Source: Pseudomonas pharyngis (GTDB lineage: Bacteria > Pseudomonadota > Gammaproteobacteria > Pseudomonadales > Pseudomonadaceae). Taken from it: 64,000 nucleotides of DNA. Below are positions 29,692-39,550 of this stretch, one piece after another. The stretch spans positions 372,001 to 436,000 of the forward strand of contig NZ_BQID01000003.1 of NCBI RefSeq assembly GCF_021602345.1. Direction: 5' to 3'. The notes under the pieces were generated by a model. It was not told the DNA's origin. It saw only the letters and a program-made list of their open reading frames with translations, and ran no database searches. A program made the position numbers and the translations under genes. The stretch's first letter is position 1; each line of letters starts with the position of its first letter.

Positions 29692-31356
29692 TTAGTGGAA
29701 CAGAACCGCCGTCTTCTGCAGGGTCACCCACACACCCCACGCCAACGGAATCCCCACCACCAGCCACGCAGCGATCGCCAACGGCTTGCTGCCCGGCGCG
29801 GCTTTCCACTCCAGCACGGTGCTGCCGTCAGCACCCTTGTCGTGGCCCAGCGCCTGTTCGGCCGCCAGTTCAGCGTCGGTCATGAAGTACTTGTCGGCCA
29901 CCGGGCGCACCAGCAGGTTGCACAGGAAACCCAGCACCAGCAGGCCGGCGAGGATGTACAGGGTGATGTCGTAAGCGGCGGCGCGTTCAACGCCGATGCT
30001 CAGCTGATACTCACGCAGGTAGTTCACCAGCACCGGACCCAGCACGCCAGCGGCAGCCCAGGCCGTCAGCAGACGACCGTGGATCGCGCCGACCATTTGC
30101 GTACCGAACAGGTCGGCCAGATACGCCGGAACGGTGGCGAAACCACCGCCGTACATCGACAGGATGATGCAGAACGCCGCCACGAACAGCGCAACGTTGC
30201 CCAGGTGACCGAGGTTCGGGATCAGCGCGTACAGCGCAAAACCCAGTGCGAAGAACACGAAGTAAGTGTTCTTGCGGCCCAGGTAGTCCGAGAACGAGGC
30301 CCAGAAGAAACGGCCGCCGATGTTGAACAGGCTCAGCAGACCGGTGAAACCGGCCGCAATTGCAGCGATGGAAGCCAGTTGACCGGCGTCCAACTGACCG
30401 AACGGCAGATCGTTACCCAGCAGCTTGCCGCCGAACACTTCCTGCAACAGTGGCGAAGCCATGCCGAGGATGCCGATACCGGCGGACACGTTCAGGCACA
30501 GCACCAGCCACACCAGACGGAATTGCGGGGTTTTCCACGCCACGTTCACGTGAACGTGACGGTGGGTGATCATCGCGTTCGACGCTTTCTTCGCCGGCGC
30601 GGTCCAGCCTTCAGGCTTCCAGCCGGTTGGCGGTACGCGGTACGCCAGCGCGCCACCGATCATGAACACGAAGTAGATCGCGGCCATGGCCACGAAGCTC
30701 TGCCACACGCCGACACCGGTTGGCGAAGCGAAATGACTCATCAGAGCGGTCGCCAGTGGCGCACCGACCATCGCGCCACCGCCGAAGCCCATGATCGCCA
30801 TGCCGGTCGCCATGCCGCGCTTGTCCGGGAACCACTTGATCAGGGTCGACACTGGCGAGATGTAGCCCAGGCCCAGACCGATACCGCCGATCACGCCGGA
30901 GCCGATCCACATCAGCCAGATCTGGTGGGTATAGATACCCAGCGCAGAAATCAGCAGACCGCCACACCAGCAAAGTGCCGATACAACACCGGCCTTGCGA
31001 GGACCTGCATGTTCGAGCCAGCCGCCCCAGATCGCTGCCGAGCAGCCGAGGAAGATGAAGAACAGGGTGTAGATCCAGCCGAGCATGGAGATCGGCCAGT
31101 CGCATTGCGACGAGAAGACTTGTGCGATGAAGCTCATGTCCGGTGCGCAAGCCACCGGAGCAGTGACGCCCAGCGCCTTGGACAGCGGCAACCAGAACAC
31201 CGAGAAGCCGTAGGCCATGCCGATGCACAGGTGAATGGCCAGAGCGGCCGGCGGGACCAGCCAACGGTTGAAACCGGGCTTGGCGATGATGCGTTCCTTG
31301 GACAGGAACCCGGGCTGATCGGCTTTGAAGCCGTCCGCCGTAATGGTCGTGCTCAT
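29692..31356 (-). CDS. OFA-family MFS transporter (oxalate/formate antiporter-like)
   Basis: 554 aa from the ATG at 31356, with GGGGGAT upstream. Twelve membrane helices of the major facilitator type with an MFS loop (WFPDKRGMATGMAIMGFGGGA) and a long C-terminal tail. The N-terminus (RWLVPPAALAIHLCIGMAYGFSVFW) and an extra cytosolic insert match the OFA group. The substrate cannot be told from sequence; a monocarboxylate is likely. Confidence 0.9.
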   Translation of the reverse strand: MSTTITADGFKADQPGFLSKERIIAKPGFNRWLVPPAALAIHLCIGMAYGFSVFWLPLSKALGVTAPVACAPDMSFIAQVFSSQCDWPISMLGWIYTLFFIFLGCSAAIWGGWLEHAGPRKAGVVSALCWCGGLLISALGIYTHQIWLMWIGSGVIGGIGLGLGYISPVSTLIKWFPDKRGMATGMAIMGFGGGAMVGAPLATALMSHFASPTGVGVWQSFVAMAAIYFVFMIGGALAYRVPPTGWKPEGWTAPAKKASNAMITHRHVHVNVAWKTPQFRLVWLVLCLNVSAGIGILGMASPLLQEVFGGKLLGNDLPFGQLDAGQLASIAAIAAGFTGLLSLFNIGGRFFWASFSDYLGRKNTYFVFFALGFALYALIPNLGHLGNVALFVAAFCIILSMYGGGFATVPAYLADLFGTQMVGAIHGRLLTAWAAAGVLGPVLVNYLREYQLSIGVERAAAYDITLYILAGLLVLGFLCNLLVRPVADKYFMTDAELAAEQALGHDKGADGSTVLEWKAAPGSKPLAIAAWLVVGIPLAWGVWVTLQKTAVLFH

Positions 31357-31710
31357 TGTGTATCCCCCAATTATTAGTATGGTTCGCCAGCCACTGCCCA
31401 CCCCGGCCTTTATGCACGCAGGCATGACCGTTTTTTGCGGGTGAAGCTCCTTGAAAGCGCGACGTTAAGTCGCAGATGGGCGGACGAACGGGCGAAGGTT
31501 ACCATTTGCACGTGACAGAAAAACCAAACTGATATCACCTTTTTCATGTCATCTGATCTCAGGACGCCCGGGAACCCCGATGCCGATCGTTGTCGAAGCG
31601 CTGTATATCGCGGTTCAGCAGCCTTGACGGGGCATCGCGACAGCGAGGGTTGATGCAGCGCTATACTCCCCGGCTAAATTACGAATTCGACTACTTACAA
31701 GGACTCGCCC
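31357..31710. other. Intergenic spacer between the OFA transporter and asmA
   Basis: 354 bp between divergent genes. It must hold both promoters; I see no clear hairpin, repeat or small ORF in it. Confidence 0.6.
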
Positions 31711-33933
31711 ATGAAAGCGTTCGGCAAAATCCTGGGTCTGGTACTTCTCGGGCTGTTGCTGATCATTGTGGCGGCGGGCTTCGCCCTGACCCACCTGTTT
31801 GATCCCAACGACTACAAGGACGAGATCCGCCAGATTGCCCGCGACAAGGCCCACATCGAGCTGACGCTCAATGGCGACATTGGCTGGAGCCTGTTCCCGT
31901 GGCTCGGCCTGGAACTGCACGAGGCCAGCGTCGCGACCCTGGCCAAGCCTGCCGAACCGTTCGCCGACCTGCAGATGCTCGGCCTGTCCGTGCGCGTGCT
32001 GCCGCTGCTGCGCCGCGAGGTGCAAATGAGCGACGTGCGCGTCGAAGGCCTGAACCTGCGCCTGAACCGTGACAAGAATGGTCACGGCAACTGGGAAGAC
32101 ATCGGCAAGGTGCCGGCTCCCGCCGGAAGCACACCGCCAGCGACCGCCGGGGAAGCCTCTCCAGCAACACCGGCCCCGGTGGAAAAACCGGCCCAGCCGA
32201 TTCGCCTCGACATCGACAGCCTGACCGTCAACAACGCCCGCGTGGAGTACAACGACGAGCTGACCGGCAAGCAATTCAGCGCCGAAAGCATCCAGTTGAG
32301 CACCGGCGCTGTTCACGATTCGACCAACATCCCGGTCAAGGCCACCGCGTTCCTCGGCACCAACCAGCCAGTGCTGCGGGTGCGCACCGAGCTCAACGGC
32401 GAGCTGCGTTTCGAGCGCGCCCTGCAACGCTACAAGTTCGAAGACCTGAAGCTGTCCGGCGAAGTCGCCGGCGATCCGCTGCAAGGCAAGACCGTGACCT
32501 TCGCCGCCCAAGGGCAATTGTTGCTGGACAAAGCCGCCAACGTCGCCGAATGGACCGGCATCAAGCTTTCGGTCAACCAGCTGCGTGCCCTCGGCGAGCT
32601 GAAGGCCAATGACCTGGACAAGACGCCACAGATCAGCGGCGGAATTTCCATCGCCCAGTTCGACCTGGCGAAATTCGTCGACAGCATCGGCCAGACTTTG
32701 CCGGCCATGGCTGAAGGCAGCTTGAGCAAGGTTGAACTGGTCAGCCGTGTCGCCGCGACGCCGACCAGCTTGGCGCTGGACAACATCAACCTGAAACTCG
32801 ACGACAGCAGCTTCAGCGGCCGTATCGCCGTCGAAGATTTCGCCAAGCAATCGCTGCGGGCGGTCCTCAAGGCCGACACCTTCAACGTCGACCGTTACCT
32901 GCCGCCGAAATCGGAAAAAGCCAACACCGCTACCCAGGTCCGTCAGGCCGAAGTCGCCAGCACCGAAGCCGATGCGATGGCCGGGGCCGGCAGCACCCCG
33001 CTGCCGGAAAAACCGAGCAAAAGCGCCTGGAGCACCGAGCGCCTGTTCCCTGTCGAGCGCCTGAGCAAGCTCGACGTCAACGCCGACCTGACCTTCGGCC
33101 AGCTGACCCTCGACAAGTTACCGATCCAGAACGCCGCACTGAAAGCCACCGGCCAGGGCGGCCTGCTGACCCTGGAGAACCTGCGCGGCGAGCTGTACAA
33201 CGGCGACTTCGAAGCCAAGGGCACGCTGGATGTGCGCCAGACCGCGCCGGTGCTGAACCTGCAAACCCGGATCAACCGGGTGCCGGTGGAGAAAATCCTC
33301 GAAAGCCAGGGCAAGAATCCTCCGGTCAAAGGTCTGGTCAATCTCACCAGCACGGTCACCGGCAGCGGCAACAGCCAGCAGGCGCTGATCGAAACCCTCA
33401 ACGGCAACGCCAGTTTCGTGATCAACAACGGCGTGCTGCTCAACGCCAACCTTGAGCAGCAACTGTGCAAAGGCATCGCCACCCTCAACCGTAAATCCCT
33501 GAGCGGCGAACCGCGCGGCAAGGACACACCGTTCCAGGAGCTCAAGGGCAACCTCACGTTCCGCAACGGGGTGGCCAGCAACCCGGACCTGAAAGTGCGC
33601 ATCCCCGGCATGAGCGTCAACGGTGACGGCGATATCGACCTCAAGGTGCTGGGCATGGACTATCGCGTCGGCATCGTCGTCGAAGGCGATACCAGTGCCA
33701 TGCCGGACCCGGCCTGTCAGGTCGGCGACAAATTCGTCGGCATCGAATGGCCGCTGCGTTGCCGTGGCCCGCTGGAGCTGGGCGCCAAGGCCTGCCGCGT
33801 GGACAACGAACGCATGGGCCAGGTCGCGACCAAACTGGCCGGCGACAAGATCAGCGAAAAAATCGACGAAAAACTGGGCGACAAAGTCAGCCCGGAACTG
33901 AAAAACGCATTGAAGGGGCTGTTCAAGCGATGA
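31711..33933 (+). CDS. AsmA family protein
   Basis: 740 aa. An N-terminal membrane helix (ILGLVLLGLLLIIVAAGFAL) is followed by FDPNDYKDEIRQIARDKAHI, the AsmA start, and a long periplasmic beta-rich region, with a C-terminal AsmA-like repeat (SFVINNGVLLNANLEQQLCKGI). The family resembles bridge-like lipid-transfer proteins acting on outer-membrane lipid homeostasis. The stop overlaps the mutY start (ATGA). Confidence 0.93.
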   Translation: MKAFGKILGLVLLGLLLIIVAAGFALTHLFDPNDYKDEIRQIARDKAHIELTLNGDIGWSLFPWLGLELHEASVATLAKPAEPFADLQMLGLSVRVLPLLRREVQMSDVRVEGLNLRLNRDKNGHGNWEDIGKVPAPAGSTPPATAGEASPATPAPVEKPAQPIRLDIDSLTVNNARVEYNDELTGKQFSAESIQLSTGAVHDSTNIPVKATAFLGTNQPVLRVRTELNGELRFERALQRYKFEDLKLSGEVAGDPLQGKTVTFAAQGQLLLDKAANVAEWTGIKLSVNQLRALGELKANDLDKTPQISGGISIAQFDLAKFVDSIGQTLPAMAEGSLSKVELVSRVAATPTSLALDNINLKLDDSSFSGRIAVEDFAKQSLRAVLKADTFNVDRYLPPKSEKANTATQVRQAEVASTEADAMAGAGSTPLPEKPSKSAWSTERLFPVERLSKLDVNADLTFGQLTLDKLPIQNAALKATGQGGLLTLENLRGELYNGDFEAKGTLDVRQTAPVLNLQTRINRVPVEKILESQGKNPPVKGLVNLTSTVTGSGNSQQALIETLNGNASFVINNGVLLNANLEQQLCKGIATLNRKSLSGEPRGKDTPFQELKGNLTFRNGVASNPDLKVRIPGMSVNGDGDIDLKVLGMDYRVGIVVEGDTSAMPDPACQVGDKFVGIEWPLRCRGPLELGAKACRVDNERMGQVATKLAGDKISEKIDEKLGDKVSPELKNALKGLFKR

Positions 33934-34997
33934 GAGCGGAGCAGTTTTCCACGGCGGTGCTGGAATGGTTCGACCGCCACGGCCGCCATGATTTGCCCTG
34001 GCAACAGAACATCAACCCGTACCGGGTGTGGGTGTCCGAGATCATGTTGCAGCAGACCCAGGTCAGCACCGTGCTCAATTACTTCGACCGCTTCATGGCC
34101 GCCCTGCCGACGGTCGAAGCCCTGGCCGAAGCGCCGGAAGACGAAGTGCTGCACCTGTGGACCGGGCTCGGTTACTACACCCGCGCGCGCAATCTGCAGA
34201 AGACCGCGAAGATCGTCGTCAGCCAGTACGGCGGCGAGTTTCCCCGGGATGTCGAGAAACTCACCGAGCTGCCGGGCATCGGCCTGTCCACCGCCGGCGC
34301 GATCGCCAGCATCAGCATGGGCCTGCGCGCGCCGATCCTCGACGGCAACGTCAAACGGGTGCTGGCGCGTTTTACCGCGCAGGAGGGTTACCCCGGCGAG
34401 CCGAAGGTCGCCAAGCAACTGTGGGCCAACGCCGAGCGCTTCACGCCGCAGGATCGGGTCAACGCCTACACCCAGGCGATGATGGACCTGGGCGCCACGC
34501 TCTGCACCCGCAGCAAACCGAGCTGCCTGCTGTGTCCGCTGAAAAACGGCTGCGAAGCGCACATGCTCGGCCTGGAGACGCGCTACCCGATCCCCAAGCC
34601 GCGCAAGGCCATCCCGCAGAAACGCACGTTGATGCCGCTGCTGGCCAACGAGGACGGCGCGATTCTGCTTTATCGGCGCCCGTCCAGCGGATTGTGGGGT
34701 GGTTTGTGGAGTCTGCCGGAACTCGACGACCTCGACGATCTGCAACACCTCGCCGCGCAGCACTCACTGGAACTGGGCGAGCAGCAGGCACTGCCGAGCC
34801 TTGTCCACACCTTCAGCCACTTCCAGCTGTCCATAGAACCCTGGCTGGTTCAGGTGCAAGAGGCCGGCGGTCACGTGGCCGAGGCCGACTGGCTCTGGTA
34901 TAACCTCGCCACCCCGCCGCGCCTGGGCCTCGCCGCCCCGGTCAAGACCTTGCTCGAACGCGCGGCCACCGTCTTGAATGCAGGAGAGTCGACATGA
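33930..34997 (+). CDS. mutY: A/G-specific adenine glycosylase MutY
   Basis: 355 aa from the ATG at 33930. The HhH domain ([18 protein letters not shown]), the catalytic region [14 protein letters not shown], and the 4Fe-4S loop with four cysteines ([17 protein letters not shown]) are intact. The C-terminal Nudix-like domain recognises 8-oxoG. It removes A opposite 8-oxoG. It overlaps yggX by 4 bp. Confidence 0.97.
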   Translation: MRAEQFSTAVLEWFDRHGRHDLPWQQNINPYRVWVSEIMLQQTQVSTVLNYFDRFMAALPTVEALAEAPEDEVLHLWTGLGYYTRARNLQKTAKIVVSQYGGEFPRDVEKLTELPGIGLSTAGAIASISMGLRAPILDGNVKRVLARFTAQEGYPGEPKVAKQLWANAERFTPQDRVNAYTQAMMDLGATLCTRSKPSCLLCPLKNGCEAHMLGLETRYPIPKPRKAIPQKRTLMPLLANEDGAILLYRRPSSGLWGGLWSLPELDDLDDLQHLAAQHSLELGEQQALPSLVHTFSHFQLSIEPWLVQVQEAGGHVAEADWLWYNLATPPRLGLAAPVKTLLERAATVLNAGEST

Positions 34998-35266
34998 CCC
35001 GCACCGTAATGTGCCGCAAGTACAAAGAACAACTCGAAGGTCTGGAGCGCCCACCGTACCCGGGCGCCAAGGGCCAGGATATTTTCGAACACGTCTCGGC
35101 CAAGGCCTGGGCCGACTGGCAGAAACACCAGACCCTGCTGATCAACGAAAAACGCCTGAACATGATGAACGCCGAAGACCGCAAATTTCTTCAGGGCGAA
35201 ATGGACAAGTACTTCTCCGGCGAGGAATACGCTCAGGCCGAAGGCTACGTTCCGCCCGCAGAGTAA
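34994..35266 (+). CDS. yggX: Oxidative-damage protection / Fe(II) trafficking protein
   Basis: 90 aa, the full YggX length: [21 protein letters not shown] with the conserved cysteine, then [20 protein letters not shown]. It protects Fe-S clusters, consistent with cotranscription after the Fe-S enzyme MutY. Confidence 0.97.
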   Translation: MTRTVMCRKYKEQLEGLERPPYPGAKGQDIFEHVSAKAWADWQKHQTLLINEKRLNMMNAEDRKFLQGEMDKYFSGEEYAQAEGYVPPAE

Positions 35267-35331
35267 ACCCCGCGAAATCGGGGGTCGGATCGTAAGCGAC
35301 GGAATTAATTTAAGAAATTTTAAAAAAGTGT

Positions 35332-35360
35332 TTGACGTAAATCCGAAAAACCCTTTTAAT
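35332..35360 (+). promoter_or_regulatory. Sigma-70 promoter of tRNA-Phe
   Basis: TTGACG-N17-TTTAAT, with a GC-rich discriminator and the mature tRNA starting 10 bases after the -10 box. Typical of stable RNA promoters. Confidence 0.8.
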
Positions 35361-35370
35361 GCGCCCCGTT

Positions 35371-35446
35371 GCCCAGATAGCTCAGTCGGTAGAGCAGGGG
35401 ATTGAAAATCCCCGTGTCGGCGGTTCGATTCCGTCTCTGGGCACCA
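35371..35446 (+). tRNA. tRNA-Phe (anticodon GAA)
   Basis: 76 nt cloverleaf. Acceptor GCCCAGA pairs with TCTGGGC before ACCA; the D-loop is AGCTCAGTCGGTAGAGC; the anticodon loop ATTGAAAAT gives GAA; the T-loop is GGTTCGATTCC. CCA is encoded. Confidence 0.98.
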
Positions 35447-35453
35447 AATACCG

Positions 35454-35487
35454 AAAACCCTGAATCGCAAGATTCAGGGTTTTTTTA
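35454..35487 (+). terminator. Terminator of tRNA-Phe
   Basis: AAAACCCTGAATC-GCAA-GATTCAGGGTTTTTTT. The rest of the 318-bp gap up to 35764 shows no gene or repeat that I can support. Confidence 0.93.
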
Positions 35488-35764
35488 TGCCTGCGATTTG
35501 ATGAACTGCAGTTCTATAGCGCTGTGCACACTGCCAATCTCCTGCTGATTCCCTCTCAACACATCACGATATCTCTCGCGCCCTGAAGGGATGCAGCCTG
35601 AATCCCACAGGCATGGGTGATCGATAAATCTCAAAATCCTTCAAATAGACCGGAACGCTCCGTAAGCCTCAGCGGAAATGGCCGACATACATTCATCCCA
35701 GGATTGAGCAGAATCGCGCCCTGAGTTGCTAGCCAAAAACAGATACACGACAGGGACGTATTCG

Positions 35765-36818
35765 ATGATCGACGCCATCAAGCCCAACACCGCAATCGCT
35801 GAGCCTTGCATCGGACGAGAAACAAGAATTTTCAACTTTGAAAGGCAGCAATCGAACCTGCTTCAGAAATTCACGATGGAATTGGCCAATATTGGCGGAC
35901 CACAGGCGCCAGGAGCCTGCCTCATCGCCTCTTCGGCAGCTACTAAGTTGAGATCTTCATTTTCCGAGCATCAATGCGCACTTCTTGATGCGTACTCTGA
36001 CTGTCTGCACTCCGTACTGATCTTCGAAGGCCTACAAAAGATTGCTGACTTAGGCCCGCCTGATGAACTGCCCGATCTCGCGTCCATGGAAAGTCGCCAC
36101 GACGTGCTCTGCCTTGCTGCACGCAACCAGATACTGTTGAAACTGGTTGACAACACTGCGTTCGCCTATGACATGGATAACGATGGAAAACTGGTTCGAC
36201 TGGTAGCCAACTTCAAGGGTGGCGGGCTTACAACAATTGAGGGTGAGCCCGAATACAAAGAACTGAGCTCACACTCCGGCCTTGCACTTGGGCCGCACAC
36301 CGAGGCGCCATGGCCATTCGCCTTCGCCGTCCTCACTCATACTTTCCGCCCTATGGAACCCTTCCCGTGAACCCACACGCATCATTCCACTTCCTCCCGT
36401 CTTAGAAAGGATCGGCATAACCAATTGCCTTGCGCTGACCACAAACAACTTTCAGTTCACCCGTAGCGACTCGTTTGTCAGGGGCAAAGGAGAGGACGGG
36501 AGTAACGTCTCGATCCTTGAGTTTGACGACCGAGCAGGTTTCGCAGCGCGATTCAATTCTTATCGTTTCTCGACAAGTAGTAACGTCTCGCCAACCGTAA
36601 AAAAGGCGTACTCCGCTCTATGCCAAGCGGTGAGTGAGTCGACTACGACAGATTATGCGCTCACTCAAGAGTCGGCCATGGTCATCAACAACGCCCGAGC
36701 GTTGCACTGTCGAGACATCATCAAAGACAACAGACGAGTGCTGGTGCGCATTTTCGGACTTTCCAAATTTGCCTCTCCAATTGTCATTTCAGAGGATCCA
36801 TTACTGCTACAGGGATGA
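35765..36818 (+). pseudogene. Frameshifted Fe(II)/2-oxoglutarate dioxygenase (clavaminate synthase/TauD type)
   Basis: Two consecutive frames carry one protein. The first (from the ATG at 35765) runs MIDAIKPNTAIAEP to the iron-binding LALGPHTEAPW near residue 180, then ends out of frame at 36369. The second frame resumes with HSPSPSSLILSALWNPS and continues through FQFTRSDSF to NNARALHCRDIIKDNRRVL, the distal His/Arg region of this family. The switch falls around 36313-36320 and needs +1 (one extra or two missing bases). With the second frame the protein would be ~350 aa, the normal size. Either a pseudogene or a sequencing error. A sulfite-exporter-type permease follows. Confidence 0.75.
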
Positions 36819-36886
36819 TCTCCATACAAACAGACCGCTGAGCATCTCGCGATCCAACAATAAATAAATCATGAAAAGGGGAAGCA

Positions 36887-37678
36887 ATGTCCTGGGACAT
36901 AATCGGCACGTTGGCGCTTGTTGCTTTTTGCGCTGGATTCTTTGATGCGATTGCCGGCGGCGGCGGTTTGATTACGTTGCCTGCCCTGTTTCTGGCCGGT
37001 GTCGACCCGATCAGCGCAATTGCCACAAACAAGTTCCAGGCCGCCTCAGCCACTATTTCGGCAACCGTCACCTTTGCTCGCAAAGGAATGATTGAGTGGC
37101 GCGAAGGACGCTTTCTGGTTATCTGCGCGTTTCTGGGTGGAGCCAGCGGTGCTCTGCTGATCAGCTCCATCGACAAGCATTATCTGGAAGTGTGCGTGCC
37201 CATCATGCTTATTCTGGTGGCGATTTACTTTGCACTCTCGCCGAAATTGGCCAATGAGGATCGACGCAAGAGAATCGGCATTCTGCTGTTCTCCTTCACT
37301 GTTGCGCCGATCCTGGGCTTCTACGACGGCATCTTTGGTCCCGGCGTAGGCTCGTTCTTTATCGTCGGTTTCGTTCTGCTCTGCGGACTTGGAATGATGC
37401 GGGCAATGAGCTTCACCAAACTGGCCAACGCCTCCTGCAATCTAGGTTCGTTGTCAGTCTTCATCACCAAAGGCGTGATCATCTGGCCGATCGCGATTGC
37501 CATGGCTCTGGCGGCCTTCCTTGGCGCACAACTGGGTGCAAAAGCCGCCGTCCGGGTCGGCCCGCGCTTGATCAAGCCCATGTTGATCGTGGTCTGCTGC
37601 GCACTGGCGATCAAACTTCTGAGCGATGAGACCAATCCACTGCGAGTCGCAGTCATTCACACCTTGGCAGCCTTGTGA
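36887..37678 (+). CDS. TSUP (TauE/SafE) family permease
   Basis: 263 aa with about eight membrane helices. The family repeats are seen twice: FDAIAGGGGLITLPALFLAG near residue 20, and YDGIFGPGVGSFFIVGFV near residue 145. Such proteins export sulfite or sulfonates. It lies 68 bp after the broken dioxygenase, suggesting a former two-gene unit for a sulfur or amino-acid compound. Confidence 0.93.
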   Translation: MSWDIIGTLALVAFCAGFFDAIAGGGGLITLPALFLAGVDPISAIATNKFQAASATISATVTFARKGMIEWREGRFLVICAFLGGASGALLISSIDKHYLEVCVPIMLILVAIYFALSPKLANEDRRKRIGILLFSFTVAPILGFYDGIFGPGVGSFFIVGFVLLCGLGMMRAMSFTKLANASCNLGSLSVFITKGVIIWPIAIAMALAAFLGAQLGAKAAVRVGPRLIKPMLIVVCCALAIKLLSDETNPLRVAVIHTLAAL

Positions 37679-37712
37679 GTACCCGCGCCTTGTTCCACGA
37701 CTACATCCATCG

Positions 37713-38162
37713 CTATCCAGCGTCAATCCAGTGGAACACCAGATTGCGCGCAACACTGCCGCCAATTTCCGCCGCATCCCGGCGGGTTTCACCATTGCGG
37801 GTCGCGACGACCGTGTATTTGCCGGGCGGTAACTGCACGTAGACCAATGGCCCGGTCTGATTCAGCGTCAGCACGGTCTGGCCGGGGGCTTTCTGAATCA
37901 TCACGTCGACATCGGCGGTGTATTCGTTTTGCGTACCGACAGCGAAGGTCATGTGCAGGTTGTAGCCCGCGGATTGCTGAATGGCTTTCGACTCATCTTC
38001 ACCAATCCCGCCGGCCAGATAACGAACACCGTTTTGCTCTTGCTGCTGAACCTGCACAGCGGAATTGTTGATCGGCTCCAGACTCGCAGCCTGCGCCATG
38101 AGCGGAAACAGCAATATCGCCGCAGCGGCGACGGGCAGCACGAATGAAAGAACGCGTTTCAT
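37713..38162 (-). CDS. Small periplasmic protein with carboxypeptidase-regulatory-like fold
   Basis: 149 aa. Signal peptide (LSFVLPVAAAAILLFPLMAQA), a Gln-rich stretch (VQVQQQEQ), then a beta-sandwich-like C-terminus (VLTLNQTGPLVYVQLPPGKYTVVATRNG) as in carboxypeptidase-regulatory domains. Function unknown. It is convergent with the TSUP gene 35 bp away. Confidence 0.8.
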   Translation of the reverse strand: MKRVLSFVLPVAAAAILLFPLMAQAASLEPINNSAVQVQQQEQNGVRYLAGGIGEDESKAIQQSAGYNLHMTFAVGTQNEYTADVDVMIQKAPGQTVLTLNQTGPLVYVQLPPGKYTVVATRNGETRRDAAEIGGSVARNLVFHWIDAG

Positions 38163-38422
38163 GAGGACGACTCCCGGGTTCTCGCGGAACCCAATCGTTA
38201 CCTCTTTTTAGATTTTGTCTTGCGGGGTGGGTTTTAGAACGATTGGGAGTTGCGGTTGATACGAAAAGGACTACACGCCGTACTCCTCGTTCGCAGACTT
38301 CGTCAGCCTGATCTCGCAAAACCCGCCCACTGTTCCTTCAGTGGCATCAGATGCGGCCGGCATCCCCAGGCCAAGGCAATTGGCATGCTCTTGCTTCTGT
38401 TCCCCCTGAGCCGGAAGACTTG

Positions 38423-39481
38423 ATGAGCCAACTAAAACCTGCTGACACGCAAGATCCAAAAATTGATTCGCTGCTGGGCAACCTGGGCGAGCTGATACGA
38501 GAGGCGCGGCAGAAAGTGCTGCGAACGGTCGACACGATTCAGGTCCAGACCTGCTGGCAGATCGGGCGACACATTGTCGAGTTCGAGCAACAGGGTGCCC
38601 GGCGCGCGGGGTATGGAAAACAGCTTCTGGCTACGCTGGCAAAGGAACTGACTGCGGACTTTGGGAAAGGCTTCGACGTTACCAATCTTCGAAAAATGCG
38701 GCAGTTTTATCAGCTCTTTCCAATTCGAGACGCACTGCGTCTCGAATTGAGCTGGACCCATTACCGCAGGATATTGCAGGTCGAAAGCGAACCGGCCCGG
38801 CAGTGGTACATGAACGAAGCCGCTGCACAAAACTGGTCAAGCCGCGCCCTTGATCGCCAGATCAACACGCTCTACTACGAACGCCTGTTGCTGAGCCGAG
38901 ACAAAACCGACGTCTATGCAGAGGCCGCGACCAACATTGCCGCGATGAAAAGCAATCCCCGGGAATTCATCCGCGACCCCGTCCTTCTGGAGTTTCTCGG
39001 CCTGCCATCACCGGGCAAACTTCAGGAATCCGAACTGGAACAGGCCTTGATCGACCAGCTCCAGGGATTTCTCCTTGAGCTGGGCAAAGGCTTCGCTTTT
39101 GTCGGTCGCCAGCAACGCATCAGCGCTGGCGACGATGACTTTTACATCGACCTCGTGTTCTATAACTACCTGCTCAAATGCTTCGTCATCCTCGATTTGA
39201 AGCGCGGCAAACTCAGCGCCCGCGACGTGGGCCAGATGGATATGTACATCCGCATGTACGACGACCTCAAACGCAGCGAGGGCGACGGGCCAACGGTGGG
39301 GATCATCCTCTGCGCACAGCAAAATGAATCGGTTGCGCGCTACACGATCCTCAAGGGCAATGAACAACTGTTCGCCAGCAGCTACAAACTGGTGCTGCCG
39401 AGCGAAGAGGAGTTACGCGCGGAGTTGAACCGTGAACACACGCGGCTGGAAGAGCGCTTGAGCGAACAGACGGCTGATTGA
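38423..39481 (+). CDS. PDDEXK nuclease domain protein (YhcG/DUF1016 family)
   Basis: 352 aa from the ATG at 38423. An N-terminal DUF1016 helical domain (ETCWQIGRHIVEFEQQG-like: VQTCWQIGRHIVEFEQQG, YGKQLLATLAKELTADFGKGF, NLRKMRQFYQLFP) precedes a PD-(D/E)xK core, DDFYIDLVFYNYLLKCFVIL followed by DLKRG, with the catalytic D and K. YhcG proteins occur in accessory and restriction-associated regions. A lone copy here; role unknown. Confidence 0.92.
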   Translation: MSQLKPADTQDPKIDSLLGNLGELIREARQKVLRTVDTIQVQTCWQIGRHIVEFEQQGARRAGYGKQLLATLAKELTADFGKGFDVTNLRKMRQFYQLFPIRDALRLELSWTHYRRILQVESEPARQWYMNEAAAQNWSSRALDRQINTLYYERLLLSRDKTDVYAEAATNIAAMKSNPREFIRDPVLLEFLGLPSPGKLQESELEQALIDQLQGFLLELGKGFAFVGRQQRISAGDDDFYIDLVFYNYLLKCFVILDLKRGKLSARDVGQMDMYIRMYDDLKRSEGDGPTVGIILCAQQNESVARYTILKGNEQLFASSYKLVLPSEEELRAELNREHTRLEERLSEQTAD

Positions 39482-39550
39482 CCGTCGACGGATTGTTCAC
39501 CGAGCTGGCTGGGACTATCGTTGGCAGCTACTCCGCGAAGGTCGAGAGCC

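Noticed and set aside
35641-35835. Minus-strand 64-codon frame with hydrophobic stretch near the dioxygenase start
   Set aside because: It overlaps the start of a well-supported (though broken) gene and has no ribosome site or homology that I recognise.
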